Source of the DNA: Agrococcus sp. SL85
GTDB taxonomy: Bacteria; Actinomycetota; Actinomycetes; Actinomycetales; Microbacteriaceae
DNA length: 64,000 nt
NCBI RefSeq assembly: GCF_026625845.1
Contig: NZ_CP113066.1
Coordinates: 2,542,001 to 2,606,000 of the forward strand
Reading direction: 5' to 3'
Every line of letters begins with the position of its first letter. Position 1 is the stretch's first letter. The translations under genes were made by a program, and so were the position numbers. The notes below the pieces were generated by a model. The model was not told where the DNA came from and ran no database searches. It worked only from the letters and a program-made list of their open reading frames with translations. Of the stretch, positions 55,950 to 64,000 are shown in pieces.

Positions 55950-57125
55950 TCAGGTTCCGGGCTCGACGTCGCCGCGCACGACGGGGTGCTCCGGCGCCCG
56001 CACGTCGAGCACGAGCGCGGTCGCCGGGTCCTGCGTGGCGATGAGCGCGGCCACGACGTCGGCCTTCAGCCGGCTCTCGTCGGCACCGCCCCACTGCACG
56101 GTCTGGCCGCTCGCGAGCGCGAGCCGGATGTCGGAGGGCGAGGGCGCCTGGATGCGCTCGGTCACCTCGAGCACCGAGGCCGGGACCGAGACGAGCACCG
56201 TCGCGACCGCCTCGAACTCCGGCGTGCCGAGCTCGACCCCGTCGAGCCGCGGCAGCGCCGCGGTGTCGGCGTCGACGCCGCCCAGCGCGACACCTGCGGC
56301 GTCGATGACGACCTCGCCGCCGTCGCCCGGCACGATCGCGACGGGGCGGCGCTCCACGACGCGCACCACGACGCTCGAGGGCGGCACGACGTCGACGCGG
56401 AACGACTCGATCTGCGGGATCGCCTGCAGCTGCGCCGCGACGCCCTCCTCGGTGACCGTCGCCATCGGCTGGCCCATCGAGCCCGCGAGCGCGCCCTCGA
56501 CGACGGACGGGTCGAGGCGGTCGACGCCCTCGACGCGGATCTCGCGCACCGCCATGAGCGGCGACCACACGAGCCCGACGAGCAGCAGCAGCGCGAGCCC
56601 GAGCCCGCCCGCGGCGAGCAGCGCGACGCGCGCGCGGCGACGCGCGACGGCCGTGAACCGTCGCACCTCGGCGCGCTCGCGGCGCTTGCGATCCTTCGTC
56701 GCGGCCCTGGCGGCGCGCCGCGCCTCGCGCGCATCCTCGCGGTCGGCCCGACGCTGCGCCTGCTCCGCCTCCCGCCACGCGCGGTCGACGCGCTGCGCGT
56801 GCGAGCCGCGCGTCGGGCGCGGGCCGTCGACGTCCTCCTCGGGCGGCTCGGCGGCCGACGGTTGCTCCTCGTCGAGCTCGGCGTAGGCGGCGAGCGCCCA
56901 GCGCCGCGGCGCGCCACCGGCCTCGGCCTCGGGGCTCGACGCGGCGCGGCGGCGACTCGCCCGGAGCGGTGCGTCGTCCGAGCCGCCCTCCAGCCGGAAC
57001 AGGTCGACCTGCGGCTCCCAGCGCCGCGCGCGGGGCACCGCGTCGCCCTCGGTGCGCGCGCGACCCGATCGATGCTCGACCGCCGGCTCCTCCGGCCGGT
57101 CGTCGAAGCCCTCGGGTCGCCTCAC
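55950..57125 (-). CDS. ftsQ: Cell division protein FtsQ/DivIB
   Basis: 391 residues with a long cytoplasmic N-terminus (about 1-188), rich in Arg and Glu with a charged helix ([37 protein letters not shown]), much longer than in E. coli. One transmembrane helix (about 190-212) precedes a POTRA domain ([26 protein letters not shown]) and a beta domain. It is part of the divisome at the outer face. GTG 57125 overlaps the murC stop by 4 bp. Confidence 0.92.
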   Translation of the reverse strand: MRRPEGFDDRPEEPAVEHRSGRARTEGDAVPRARRWEPQVDLFRLEGGSDDAPLRASRRRAASSPEAEAGGAPRRWALAAYAELDEEQPSAAEPPEEDVDGPRPTRGSHAQRVDRAWREAEQAQRRADREDAREARRAARAATKDRKRRERAEVRRFTAVARRRARVALLAAGGLGLALLLLVGLVWSPLMAVREIRVEGVDRLDPSVVEGALAGSMGQPMATVTEEGVAAQLQAIPQIESFRVDVVPPSSVVVRVVERRPVAIVPGDGGEVVIDAAGVALGGVDADTAALPRLDGVELGTPEFEAVATVLVSVPASVLEVTERIQAPSPSDIRLALASGQTVQWGGADESRLKADVVAALIATQDPATALVLDVRAPEHPVVRGDVEPGT

Positions 57126-58522
57126 GCCTCTGCGCCCTCGAGCGCCTCGAGCACCTGCGGGATGATGCGGTAGACGTCGCCGCACGAGAGCGTGACGATG
57201 ATGTCGCCCTCGCGCGCGATCGCCGCGGCGCGCTCCGCCGCCTGCTGCCAGTCGGGCAGGAAGTCGACGTCGGCCGGGTCCTGGAAGCGCTCGGCGACGA
57301 GCGCGCCCGTGACCCCGGGGATCGGATCCTCGCGGGCGCCGTAGACGTCGAGCACGACCGTGTGGTCGGCGACCCGCTCGTAGACGGCGGCGAACTCCCC
57401 CGCCATGTCGCGCGTGCGGGTGAACAGGTGCGGCTGGTGGATCGCGATGATGCGCCCGTCGCCGATCACGGAGCGCGCCGCCGTGAGCGCGGCGTCGACC
57501 TCCGCCGGGTGGTGCGCGTAGTCGTCGAACACGCGCACGCCGCGGCGCTCCCCGTGCAGCTCGAAGCGGCGGCCCGTGCCGCTGAAGGCCGCGAGCGCGC
57601 GCGCGGCCTCGGCGGGCGCGTGGCCGAGCGCGACGAGCGTCGCGAGCGAGCCGACGGCGTTGACGGCGTTGTGGCGGCCGGGCACGCCGACGCCCACCTC
57701 GAGCCGCTCCCCCGCGACCTCGACCTCCGCGACCACCGCGGGGCCGAGGCGGATGCCGAGGATGCGCACGTCGGCGTCCTCGGCCTCGCCGAAGGTGACG
57801 ACGTTCGGGTGCGAGACGAGCGCGCGCACGCGGCGCGCGCCCTCGTCGTCGGCCGAGATCACGACCGCCTCGGATGCCGCGTCGGCGAAGCGCGCGAAGG
57901 CGGCATCGAAGGCCTCGGGGCTCCCGTAGTGGTCGAGGTGGTCGGTGTCGATGTTCGTGATGAGCGCGACCGCGACGTCGTAGAGCAGGAACGAGCCGTC
58001 CGACTCGTCGGCCTCGAGCACGAACACGTCGCTCGTGCCGTGGCCGCTCGAGGCGTCGAGGCCCGCGATGACGCCGCCGTTCACGAAGCCGGCGTCGATG
58101 CCGAGCCCGTGGAGGCCGAGCACGACCATGCCGGTCGAGGTGGTCTTGCCGTGGGCGCCGGCGACGGCGACGACGCGCTTGCCGCGCGCGAGCACGTGCA
58201 GCGCCTGCGATCGGTGCAGCACGGGCACGCCGCGCTCGCGGGCGGCGAGCAGCTCGGGGTTGTCGGGCCAGAGCGCGCTCGTGACGACGACCGCGTCGGT
58301 GCCGACGGGCAGGTTCGCCGCGTCGTGGCCGATCGCGACGTGCGCGCCGCGCTCGACGAGCCGGTCGACGGTCGCCGATCCGGAGCGGTCGGAGCCCGTG
58401 ACGGCGAGGCCCGCGTCGAGCATCATGTGGGCGATGCCCGACATGCCGGAGCCGCCGATGCCGATGAGGTGCACGCGCTCGATGCGCTCCGGGATGGGCT
58501 GGGTGAGGTCGGGTTCGATCAT
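57122..58522 (-). CDS. murC: UDP-N-acetylmuramate--L-alanine ligase
   Basis: 466 residues. The Rossmann N-terminus [22 protein letters not shown] binds UDP-MurNAc, the ATP loop is [13 protein letters not shown], and the central and C-terminal Mur ligase domains are complete. It adds the first L-Ala of the peptidoglycan stem. ATG 58522 overlaps the murG stop, and the gene ends in the ftsQ start. Confidence 0.96.
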   Translation of the reverse strand: MIEPDLTQPIPERIERVHLIGIGGSGMSGIAHMMLDAGLAVTGSDRSGSATVDRLVERGAHVAIGHDAANLPVGTDAVVVTSALWPDNPELLAARERGVPVLHRSQALHVLARGKRVVAVAGAHGKTTSTGMVVLGLHGLGIDAGFVNGGVIAGLDASSGHGTSDVFVLEADESDGSFLLYDVAVALITNIDTDHLDHYGSPEAFDAAFARFADAASEAVVISADDEGARRVRALVSHPNVVTFGEAEDADVRILGIRLGPAVVAEVEVAGERLEVGVGVPGRHNAVNAVGSLATLVALGHAPAEAARALAAFSGTGRRFELHGERRGVRVFDDYAHHPAEVDAALTAARSVIGDGRIIAIHQPHLFTRTRDMAGEFAAVYERVADHTVVLDVYGAREDPIPGVTGALVAERFQDPADVDFLPDWQQAAERAAAIAREGDIIVTLSCGDVYRIIPQVLEALEGAEA

Positions 58523-59601
58523 CGCTGCCTCCTGCTCGCTGCCGCCCGCTCGACGAGGTCGCCCATGCGGTCCGCGCCATCGGTGACGCCCGCGCCCGCG
58601 CTCGCCGACGCCATCGCGGCGATCCGCTCGGGATCGCGCAGCAGCGGCACGAGCCGGTCGCGCACCCATCCTGCCGTGAACGCGGCGTCGTCGACGAGGA
58701 GCGCGCCGCCGCCCGCGACCTGGTCGGCCGCGTTGCGGCCCTGCTCGCCGTTGCCGTAGGGCAGCGGCACGTACACGGCGGGCAGGCCCACGGCCATGAG
58801 CTCCGAGACGGTGAGGCTGCCGGCGCGGCAGACCACGAGGTCGGCGGCGGCGAGGGCGAGGTGCATGCGGTCGAGGTACTCGATCGCCACGTAGTGCGGC
58901 ACCTCGGCGGGCTCGAAGTCGGTCTGCCTGCCGCCGGAGAGGTGCAGGATCTGCCAGCCGGCGTCCACGACGTCGCCCGCCGCGGCGACGATCGCGCGAT
59001 TGAGGGAGCGCGCGCCCTGGGAGCCGCCGGTCACGAGCAGCGTCGGGCGATCGGCGTCGAGCCCGAGCTCGGCGCGGGCGGCGGCGCGCAGGCCCGCCCG
59101 GTCGAGGCCCGTGATCTCGAAGCGCAGCGGCATGCCCACGAACGAGCCGCGCATGCGCGTCGTGCGGTACGAGAGGCCCACGTGCTCGCTCCAGCGGGCG
59201 CCGAGCAGGTTCGCCATGCCGGGCTTCGCGTTGGACTCGTGGATGGCGATCGGCACGCCCTCGAGGTGCGCGGCGCGGTAGGCGGGCGCCGCCGCGTAGC
59301 CGCCGAAGCCGACGACGACGTCGATGCGGCGCTCGCGCAGCAGCGCCCGGACCTCGCGGACGACGCGGCGCCAGCGCGCGGGGAAGCGTAGCGCCGCCGC
59401 GTCCGGGCGCCGCGGGAACGGCAGCTTCTCGATCGTCACGAGCTCGAGGCCCGCGCGCGGCACGAGCTCCCGCTCGAGGCCCTCGGCGGTGCCGAGCACG
59501 ACTAGCTCCGCGTCGGGGTGCCGCTCGCGGAGCCGCGCCGCGGTCGCGAGCAGGGGGTTCACGTGGCCGGCGGTGCCGCCGCCGGCGAGGAGGATGCGCA
59601 C
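58519..59601 (-). CDS. murG: UDP-GlcNAc:lipid I transferase MurG
   Basis: 360 residues, two-domain GT-B glycosyltransferase: [15 protein letters not shown] at the N-terminus, [42 protein letters not shown], and the UDP-GlcNAc site [34 protein letters not shown]. It makes lipid II at the inner membrane face. GTG 59601 begins [13 protein letters not shown], the normal family start. Confidence 0.96.
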   Translation of the reverse strand: MRILLAGGGTAGHVNPLLATAARLRERHPDAELVVLGTAEGLERELVPRAGLELVTIEKLPFPRRPDAAALRFPARWRRVVREVRALLRERRIDVVVGFGGYAAAPAYRAAHLEGVPIAIHESNAKPGMANLLGARWSEHVGLSYRTTRMRGSFVGMPLRFEITGLDRAGLRAAARAELGLDADRPTLLVTGGSQGARSLNRAIVAAAGDVVDAGWQILHLSGGRQTDFEPAEVPHYVAIEYLDRMHLALAAADLVVCRAGSLTVSELMAVGLPAVYVPLPYGNGEQGRNAADQVAGGGALLVDDAAFTAGWVRDRLVPLLRDPERIAAMASASAGAGVTDGADRMGDLVERAAASRRQR

Positions 59602-59603
59602 GA

Positions 59604-60860
59604 TCAGGCCTTCGCGGCCGCGGACGGCGCCTCGGGGACGCCGCGGCCCCGGAGCTCGCCGCGCGCGGCGGGGTTGTCGACGCGCTCGAGCGAGAGCACG
59701 ACGCCGATGACGACGAGGGTCGCGATGAGCTGCGAGCCTCCGGACGAGATGAGCGGGAGCGGCACGCCGAGCACGGGCAGGAGGCCCAGCACGACGGCGA
59801 TGTTCACGAGCGCCTGGCCGATGACCCAGACCATCGCTGCGCCGGCGACGACGCGCGTCATCTGCCGCTCGGCCTGCTGCACGATGCGCAGCATCGTCCA
59901 GGCGAGCAGCGCGAAGAGCGCGAGCACGACGATCGCGCCGAGCAGCCCGAGCTCCTCGCCGATGATCGCGAAGATGTAGTCGTTGTCGGCCGCGGGCAGC
60001 CAGTTCCACTTGGCGCGGGAGTTGCCGACGCCGACGCCGAAGAGGCCGCCGGCCGAGAGCGCCCAGGTGCCGTGCAGCTGCTGCCAGCAGCCCGAGTAGT
60101 AGTCGGCGTCGGTGCAGCCCTCGACGAAGGCGGTGATGCGGCGCACGCGCGAGGCGCTCGAGAGGATGACGGGCACGGCGAGCATCGCGAGGACGCCCAC
60201 GGGGAGGGCCAGGTGCCACCAGCGGACGCCCGCGAACCACAGCGCGCCGAAGACGACGAGCGCCATGATCGAGACGGTGCCGAAGTCGTGGCCGAGGAGC
60301 ACGAGGCCGATGGCGAGGCCCGCGACGGGCGCCACCGGGATCCACGCCTGCCAGAAGCTGCCGATGACCTTCTGCTTGCGCGTGAGCACCATGCCCATCC
60401 ACACGATGAGCGCGAGCTTCAGGAACTCGGAGGGCTGCAGGCTGAAGCCGCCGACCGAGATCCAGTTGCGGTTGCCGCCGATCGCGACGCCGAGGCCGGG
60501 GACGAAGACGAGCGCCTGCAGGGCGACGCCGCCGCCCACGGCGATCCAGGCGATCCGCGGCCAGAATCCCGCGGGGATGCGCGAGGCGATGAGCATGAGC
60601 GCCAGCCCGACCGCGGCGAACGCGGCCTGCCGCACGAAGGCCGAGAAGAACGACGCGCTCGCCGTGTAGCTCTCGACCGAGGAGGACGAGAGCACCATCA
60701 CGAGGCCGAAGGCCACGAGGAAGAGCGTCGTGCCGAGCAGCAGCGAGGCGTTCAGCGAAGGCGCGCCGAAGACGGTGCGCACGCGCACGAGCGCGCGCTT
60801 CGCGGTGCGCTCGAGCCTGCCGGAGCCCTCAGCCGGGAAAGGAGCCGCCGTCGATGCCAT
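59604..60860 (-). CDS. ftsW: Lipid II polymerase FtsW (SEDS family)
   Basis: 418 residues with about ten transmembrane helices. SEDS signatures: [40 protein letters not shown], and [14 protein letters not shown] near the C-terminus. It polymerises glycan strands at the septum. The chosen ATG 60860 overlaps the end of murD by 32 bp; a later start is possible. Confidence 0.94.
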   Translation of the reverse strand: MASTAAPFPAEGSGRLERTAKRALVRVRTVFGAPSLNASLLLGTTLFLVAFGLVMVLSSSSVESYTASASFFSAFVRQAAFAAVGLALMLIASRIPAGFWPRIAWIAVGGGVALQALVFVPGLGVAIGGNRNWISVGGFSLQPSEFLKLALIVWMGMVLTRKQKVIGSFWQAWIPVAPVAGLAIGLVLLGHDFGTVSIMALVVFGALWFAGVRWWHLALPVGVLAMLAVPVILSSASRVRRITAFVEGCTDADYYSGCWQQLHGTWALSAGGLFGVGVGNSRAKWNWLPAADNDYIFAIIGEELGLLGAIVVLALFALLAWTMLRIVQQAERQMTRVVAGAAMVWVIGQALVNIAVVLGLLPVLGVPLPLISSGGSQLIATLVVIGVVLSLERVDNPAARGELRGRGVPEAPSAAAKA

Positions 60861-62323
60861 GGGCGCCCCTCTCCCGCACGGCCTCGGCGAAGCGATCGCC
60901 GCGATCCGCGTAGCTCTCGAACTGGTCCATCGATGCCGCCGCCGGCGCCAGGAGGACCGTCGTGCCCGGCGCGGCGTGCGCTGCGGCCGCCTCGACGGCG
61001 AGCCGCATCACCGCACCAGTGTCCGCCGTGTCGACCTCGACGAGCGGGATGCCGGGCGCGTGTCGCGCGAACGCCGCCACCACGGGCGCGCGGTCGACGC
61101 CGATCGCGACCGCCGCGACGATGCGGCCCGCGTGGCGCTCGACGAGCGGCGCGACGTCTGCGCCCTTGAAGAGGCCGCCGAGGATCCACACGACCGCGTC
61201 GAAGGCGCTGAGCGACCCCTCCGCCGCGTGCGGGTTGGTGGCCTTCGAGTCGTCGACGTAGCGCACGCCGCCGATCTCGGCGACGAGCTCGGTGCGGTGC
61301 CGATCGAGCCGGAAGGAGCGGATCGCCGCGCGCACCTGCGCGGGCTCGACGCCGAAGGCGCGGGCGAGGGCGGCGGCCGCGAGCACGTTGCGCGCCATGT
61401 GCGGCGAGCGCAGCCCCGCCGGCTCGAGGTCGCCGAGGTCGGCGAGCTCGAGCGCCGAGCGGTGCCGCTCGGCGAGGAAGGCGCGATCGACGAGGATGCC
61501 GTCGACGACGCCCAGGTCGGAGGGCCCTGGCACGCCGAGCGAGAAGCCGATGGCGCGGCAGCCCTCGACGACCTCGGCCTCCTCGACCATCCGCATCGTC
61601 GCGCCGTCCTCGACGTTGTAGACGGCGGCGACGCGCGCGCCCTCGTAGACCTTCGCCTTCGCCGCGCGGTACGCCTCGGCGCCGCCGTGCCAGTCGAGGT
61701 GGTCGTCGTCGAGGTTGAGGCAGACGGCGGAGTGCGGCGAGAGCGCGCCGGCGCCGGAGGCCGGCAGGGCGTGCAGCTGGAAGCTCGAGAGCTCGACGAC
61801 GAGCGCGTCGAAGCCCTCGGGGTCGCGCACGGCGTCGAGCACGGGCGTGCCGATGTTGCCGACGGGCGCGACGCGCACGCCGCCCTCGCGCAGCATGTGC
61901 GCCGCGAGCTGCGTCGTCGTGGTCTTGCCGTTCGTGCCCGTCACGAGGATCCACTCGGCCGCGCGCACCTTGTCGCGCACGCGCCACGCGAGCTCGATGT
62001 CGCCCCACACGGGGATGCCGCGCTCCGCCGCCGCGCGCAGCCACGGGTGGTCGGGCCGCAGCCCCGGCGAGGCGACGACGAGCCTCGGCGCCCGCGAGGG
62101 CCTCCGGCAGGTCGTCGCGGCCCGCGTCGACGATCGGCACGCCCAGGACGCCGAGGATCGTGCGGCGCTCGTCGTCGACGCGCTCCGCGATCGCCGTCAC
62201 CTGCGCGCCGAGCTCGGCGAGCGTGTCGACGGCCGCGAAGCCCGTGACGCCGAGGCCCAGCACGGCGACGCGGAGCCCGCTCCAGTCGTCGTGCCAGGAG
62301 GCGAGGTGGTCGGTCCTGCGCAT
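60829..62323 (-). CDS. murD: UDP-N-acetylmuramoylalanine--D-glutamate ligase (MurD), with an apparent frameshift
   Basis: About 497 residues over two frames. The first reads MRRTDHLASWHDDWSGLRVAVLGLGVTGFAAVDTLAELGAQV... PEALAGAE. An extra base near 62083 breaks it, and the second frame continues LVVASPGLRPDHPWLRAAAERGIPVWGDIELAWRV with the ATP loop VTGTNGKTTTTQL, HLDWHGG, and YVDDSKATNPHAA. All motifs are intact and the enzyme is essential, so an error in the sequence is the likely cause. It begins 10 bp after mraY. Confidence 0.9.
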
Positions 62324-62333
62324 CGTGCTCCCG

Positions 62334-63422
62334 TCAGAGCCCCTGCAGGGCCCACTCGAAGTAGAAGAGGCCGATGCCGGCGGCGACGAAGAGGCCGCCG
62401 ACGATCCAGAAGCGCACGACGATCGTGACCTCGGCCCAGCCCTTCAGCTCGAAGTGGTGGTGCAGCGGCGTCATGAGGAAGACGCGCTTGCCGCCGGTCG
62501 CCTTGAAGTAGGCGCGCTGGACGATGACGGAGCCCGTGACGATGATCGGCAGGCCGGCGATGAGCAGCAGCAGCAGGTGCGTGTCGGTCATGATCGCGAA
62601 GCCGGCGAGCGCGCCGCCGAGCGAGAGCGACCCGACGTCGCCCATGAAGATCTGCGCGGGGCTCGTGTTCCACCACAGGAAGCCGATGAGCGCGCCGACG
62701 ACCGTCGCGGCGAGCGTCGCGACGTCGAGCGGCTGCGCGACGTCGTAGCAGCCGGCGGTCGCGCTGTCGCTGAAGCACGACTGGTTGAACTGCCAGAAGG
62801 CGATGAACGCGTAGCCGCCCGTCGCGAGGATCGCGGCGCCCGTCGCGAGGCCGTCGAGGCCGTCGGTCACGTTGACGGCGTTCGACGCCGAGACGTTCAT
62901 GACGAGGATCCAGAGCACGAAGGCGATGCCGCCGAGGGCACCCCACTGCGTGAGGTCGAGCCACGGGATGTCGCGGACGCCCGAGATCACGGCGTCGACG
63001 ACCGGCTGGCCGCCCGGGCCCGGCACGAGGATCGCGAGCACGCCGAAGAGCACCGAGACGACGACCTGGCCCGCGACCTTCGCCCAGCCTCCGAGGCCGA
63101 GCGAGCGCTGGTTCGAGATCTTGAGGAAGTCGTCGACGAAGCCGACCGCGCCCATCCCGACCATGAGCAGCAGCACGAGCAGCGCGGGGAGCGTCGGCGG
63201 GTCCTGGCCGAGCAGTTTGCCGCCGAAGTAGCCGGCGAGGGTCGCGACGATGAAGACGAGGCCGCCCATCGTGGGCGTGCCGCGCTTCACGTGGTGCGAC
63301 TGCGGGCCGTCGTCGCGGATGAACTGGCCCCAGCCGATCCGCGAGAAGCCGCGGATGAAGAGCGGCGTCGCGAGCAGCGAGACGAGCAGCGCGATGGCCG
63401 CTGAGGCGAGCAGCACGAGCAT
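62334..63422 (-). CDS. mraY: Phospho-N-acetylmuramoyl-pentapeptide transferase MraY
   Basis: 362 residues with ten transmembrane helices. Catalytic aspartates are in [12 protein letters not shown] and [12 protein letters not shown], and the MraY-specific loop is [17 protein letters not shown]. It transfers MurNAc-pentapeptide to undecaprenyl phosphate, making lipid I. Its ATG overlaps the murF stop (TGATG). Confidence 0.96.
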   Translation of the reverse strand: MLVLLASAAIALLVSLLATPLFIRGFSRIGWGQFIRDDGPQSHHVKRGTPTMGGLVFIVATLAGYFGGKLLGQDPPTLPALLVLLLMVGMGAVGFVDDFLKISNQRSLGLGGWAKVAGQVVVSVLFGVLAILVPGPGGQPVVDAVISGVRDIPWLDLTQWGALGGIAFVLWILVMNVSASNAVNVTDGLDGLATGAAILATGGYAFIAFWQFNQSCFSDSATAGCYDVAQPLDVATLAATVVGALIGFLWWNTSPAQIFMGDVGSLSLGGALAGFAIMTDTHLLLLLIAGLPIIVTGSVIVQRAYFKATGGKRVFLMTPLHHHFELKGWAEVTIVVRFWIVGGLFVAAGIGLFYFEWALQGL

Positions 63423-64000
63423 CAGGCGGCTCCGATCCGCTCGGCGAGGGCCATGAGCCCCGAGACGTTCGACGACTTCAGCAGCACGACGTCGCCCGCG
63501 ACGAGCTCGGCGCGCAGCAGCGCCTCGGCCTCCTCGGCGGTCTCGACGAAGGTCGTCTCCTGGCCGAAGGCTCGACTCGAGCTCGGCGGCGTCGTGGATG
63601 GGCTTGGCGCCGGCGCCGACGACCACGAGCCGCTCGATGCGCAGGCGCGTGACGAGGCGGCCGAGGCGGTCGTGCTCCTCGACGGCGTGCGGGCCGAGCT
63701 CGGCCATCTCGCCGAGCACGGCGACCGAGCGCCTCCCCGCCTGGCGGGTCATGTGGGCGAGCGCGCGGAGCGCGGCAGCGGTCGAGTCGGGGCTCGCGTT
63801 GTAGGCGTCGTTGATGACGGTGATGCCGCCGCCGGGCTCGAGCACCTCCATGCGTCCGCGCTCGGCGCGGGGCATGCCGGCGACGTCCTCGATCGCCAGC
63901 GCGACGTCGAGGCCGAGCGCGTCGACGACGGTGAGCGCCGCGAGCGCGTTCATGACGTGGTGCTCGCCGAGGATGCGCATGCGCAGCGGCCACGACTCCT
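63422..64000 (-). CDS. murF: UDP-MurNAc-tripeptide--D-Ala-D-Ala ligase (MurF), C-terminal part, with an apparent frameshift
   Basis: The C-terminal third of MurF, running off the right edge. The upstream frame reads [23 protein letters not shown] (HxVxNALAA is the Mur ligase hinge), [20 protein letters not shown] and [20 protein letters not shown]. Near 63569 one extra base shifts the frame; the second frame finishes [48 protein letters not shown], the normal MurF end (VLLKxSxxxxL). It is essential, so an error is likelier than a true mutation. It overlaps mraY at TGATG. Confidence 0.88.

Overview
This window is one stretch of a very GC-rich chromosome (about 70% by eye) from an actinomycete. 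The gene set fits Micrococcales, probably Microbacteriaceae: a DivIVA/Wag31-SepF-YggT division block, actinobacterial cytochrome oxidase subunit CtaF, a SigK/RskA pair, a mycothiol-type DsbA-like oxidoreductase, truncated haemoglobin O, and frequent GTG starts or leaderless genes. The family-level placement is an inference from gene content.

Layout. (1) 1-5.1 kb: the start of an iron-type ABC ATPase under a DtxR/IdeR-like box, then clpX, copC, clpP2, clpP1 and tig (protein quality control). (2) 5.3-6.9 kb: ECF sigma factor SigK and anti-sigma RskA. (3) 6.9-17.5 kb: an EamA exporter, an aldo/keto reductase, and a TetR regulator divergent from a family-5 ABC importer operon that ends in a GH3 glycosidase, so probably an oligosaccharide or beta-glucoside uptake unit. 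(4) 17.5-20.8 kb: tRNA-Pro, then divergent dipZ and a fasciclin lipoprotein (MPT83/MPT70 type). Both promoters, and the one ahead of sigK, share CCATCC-like/N15/CCGAA, so the window appears to hold a SigK regulon together with its regulator. (5) 20.9-26.3 kb: an HNH/DUF222 gene cut in two by a 4,165-bp integrative element that carries a serine integrase, a rolling-circle HUH Rep, a small protein and an unfamiliar P-loop ATPase with a possible nuclease tail. (6) 26.4-29.8 kb: an SDR, a membrane protein plus TetR pair, a GH1 beta-glucosidase and tRNA-Gly. (7) 29.9-38.3 kb: a lipoprotein, nei2, rpiB, a DsbA-like protein, pepN, mscS, glbO and a frameshifted flavoprotein. (8) 38.4-45.6 kb: ctaF-ctaD-ctaC, erpA, an M20 peptidase, a DUF3043 protein, pyrD and nrdR. 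(9) 45.6-64 kb: hisD, dnaE, rluD, lspA, wag31, yggT, sepF, yggS, ftsZ, ftsQ, murC, murG, ftsW, murD, mraY and the tail of murF, nearly all one minus-strand division and cell-wall cluster.

Two cautions apply. Several indispensable genes (ctaD, wag31, murD, murF) carry what look like single-base frameshifts; these are more likely sequence errors than biology, and the same may hold for the flavoprotein and HNH frameshifts. Second, the 3' ends of three unrelated genes (tRNA-Pro, erpA, dnaE) are repeated 68-123 bp away with hairpins between the copies, which no annotated feature explains.
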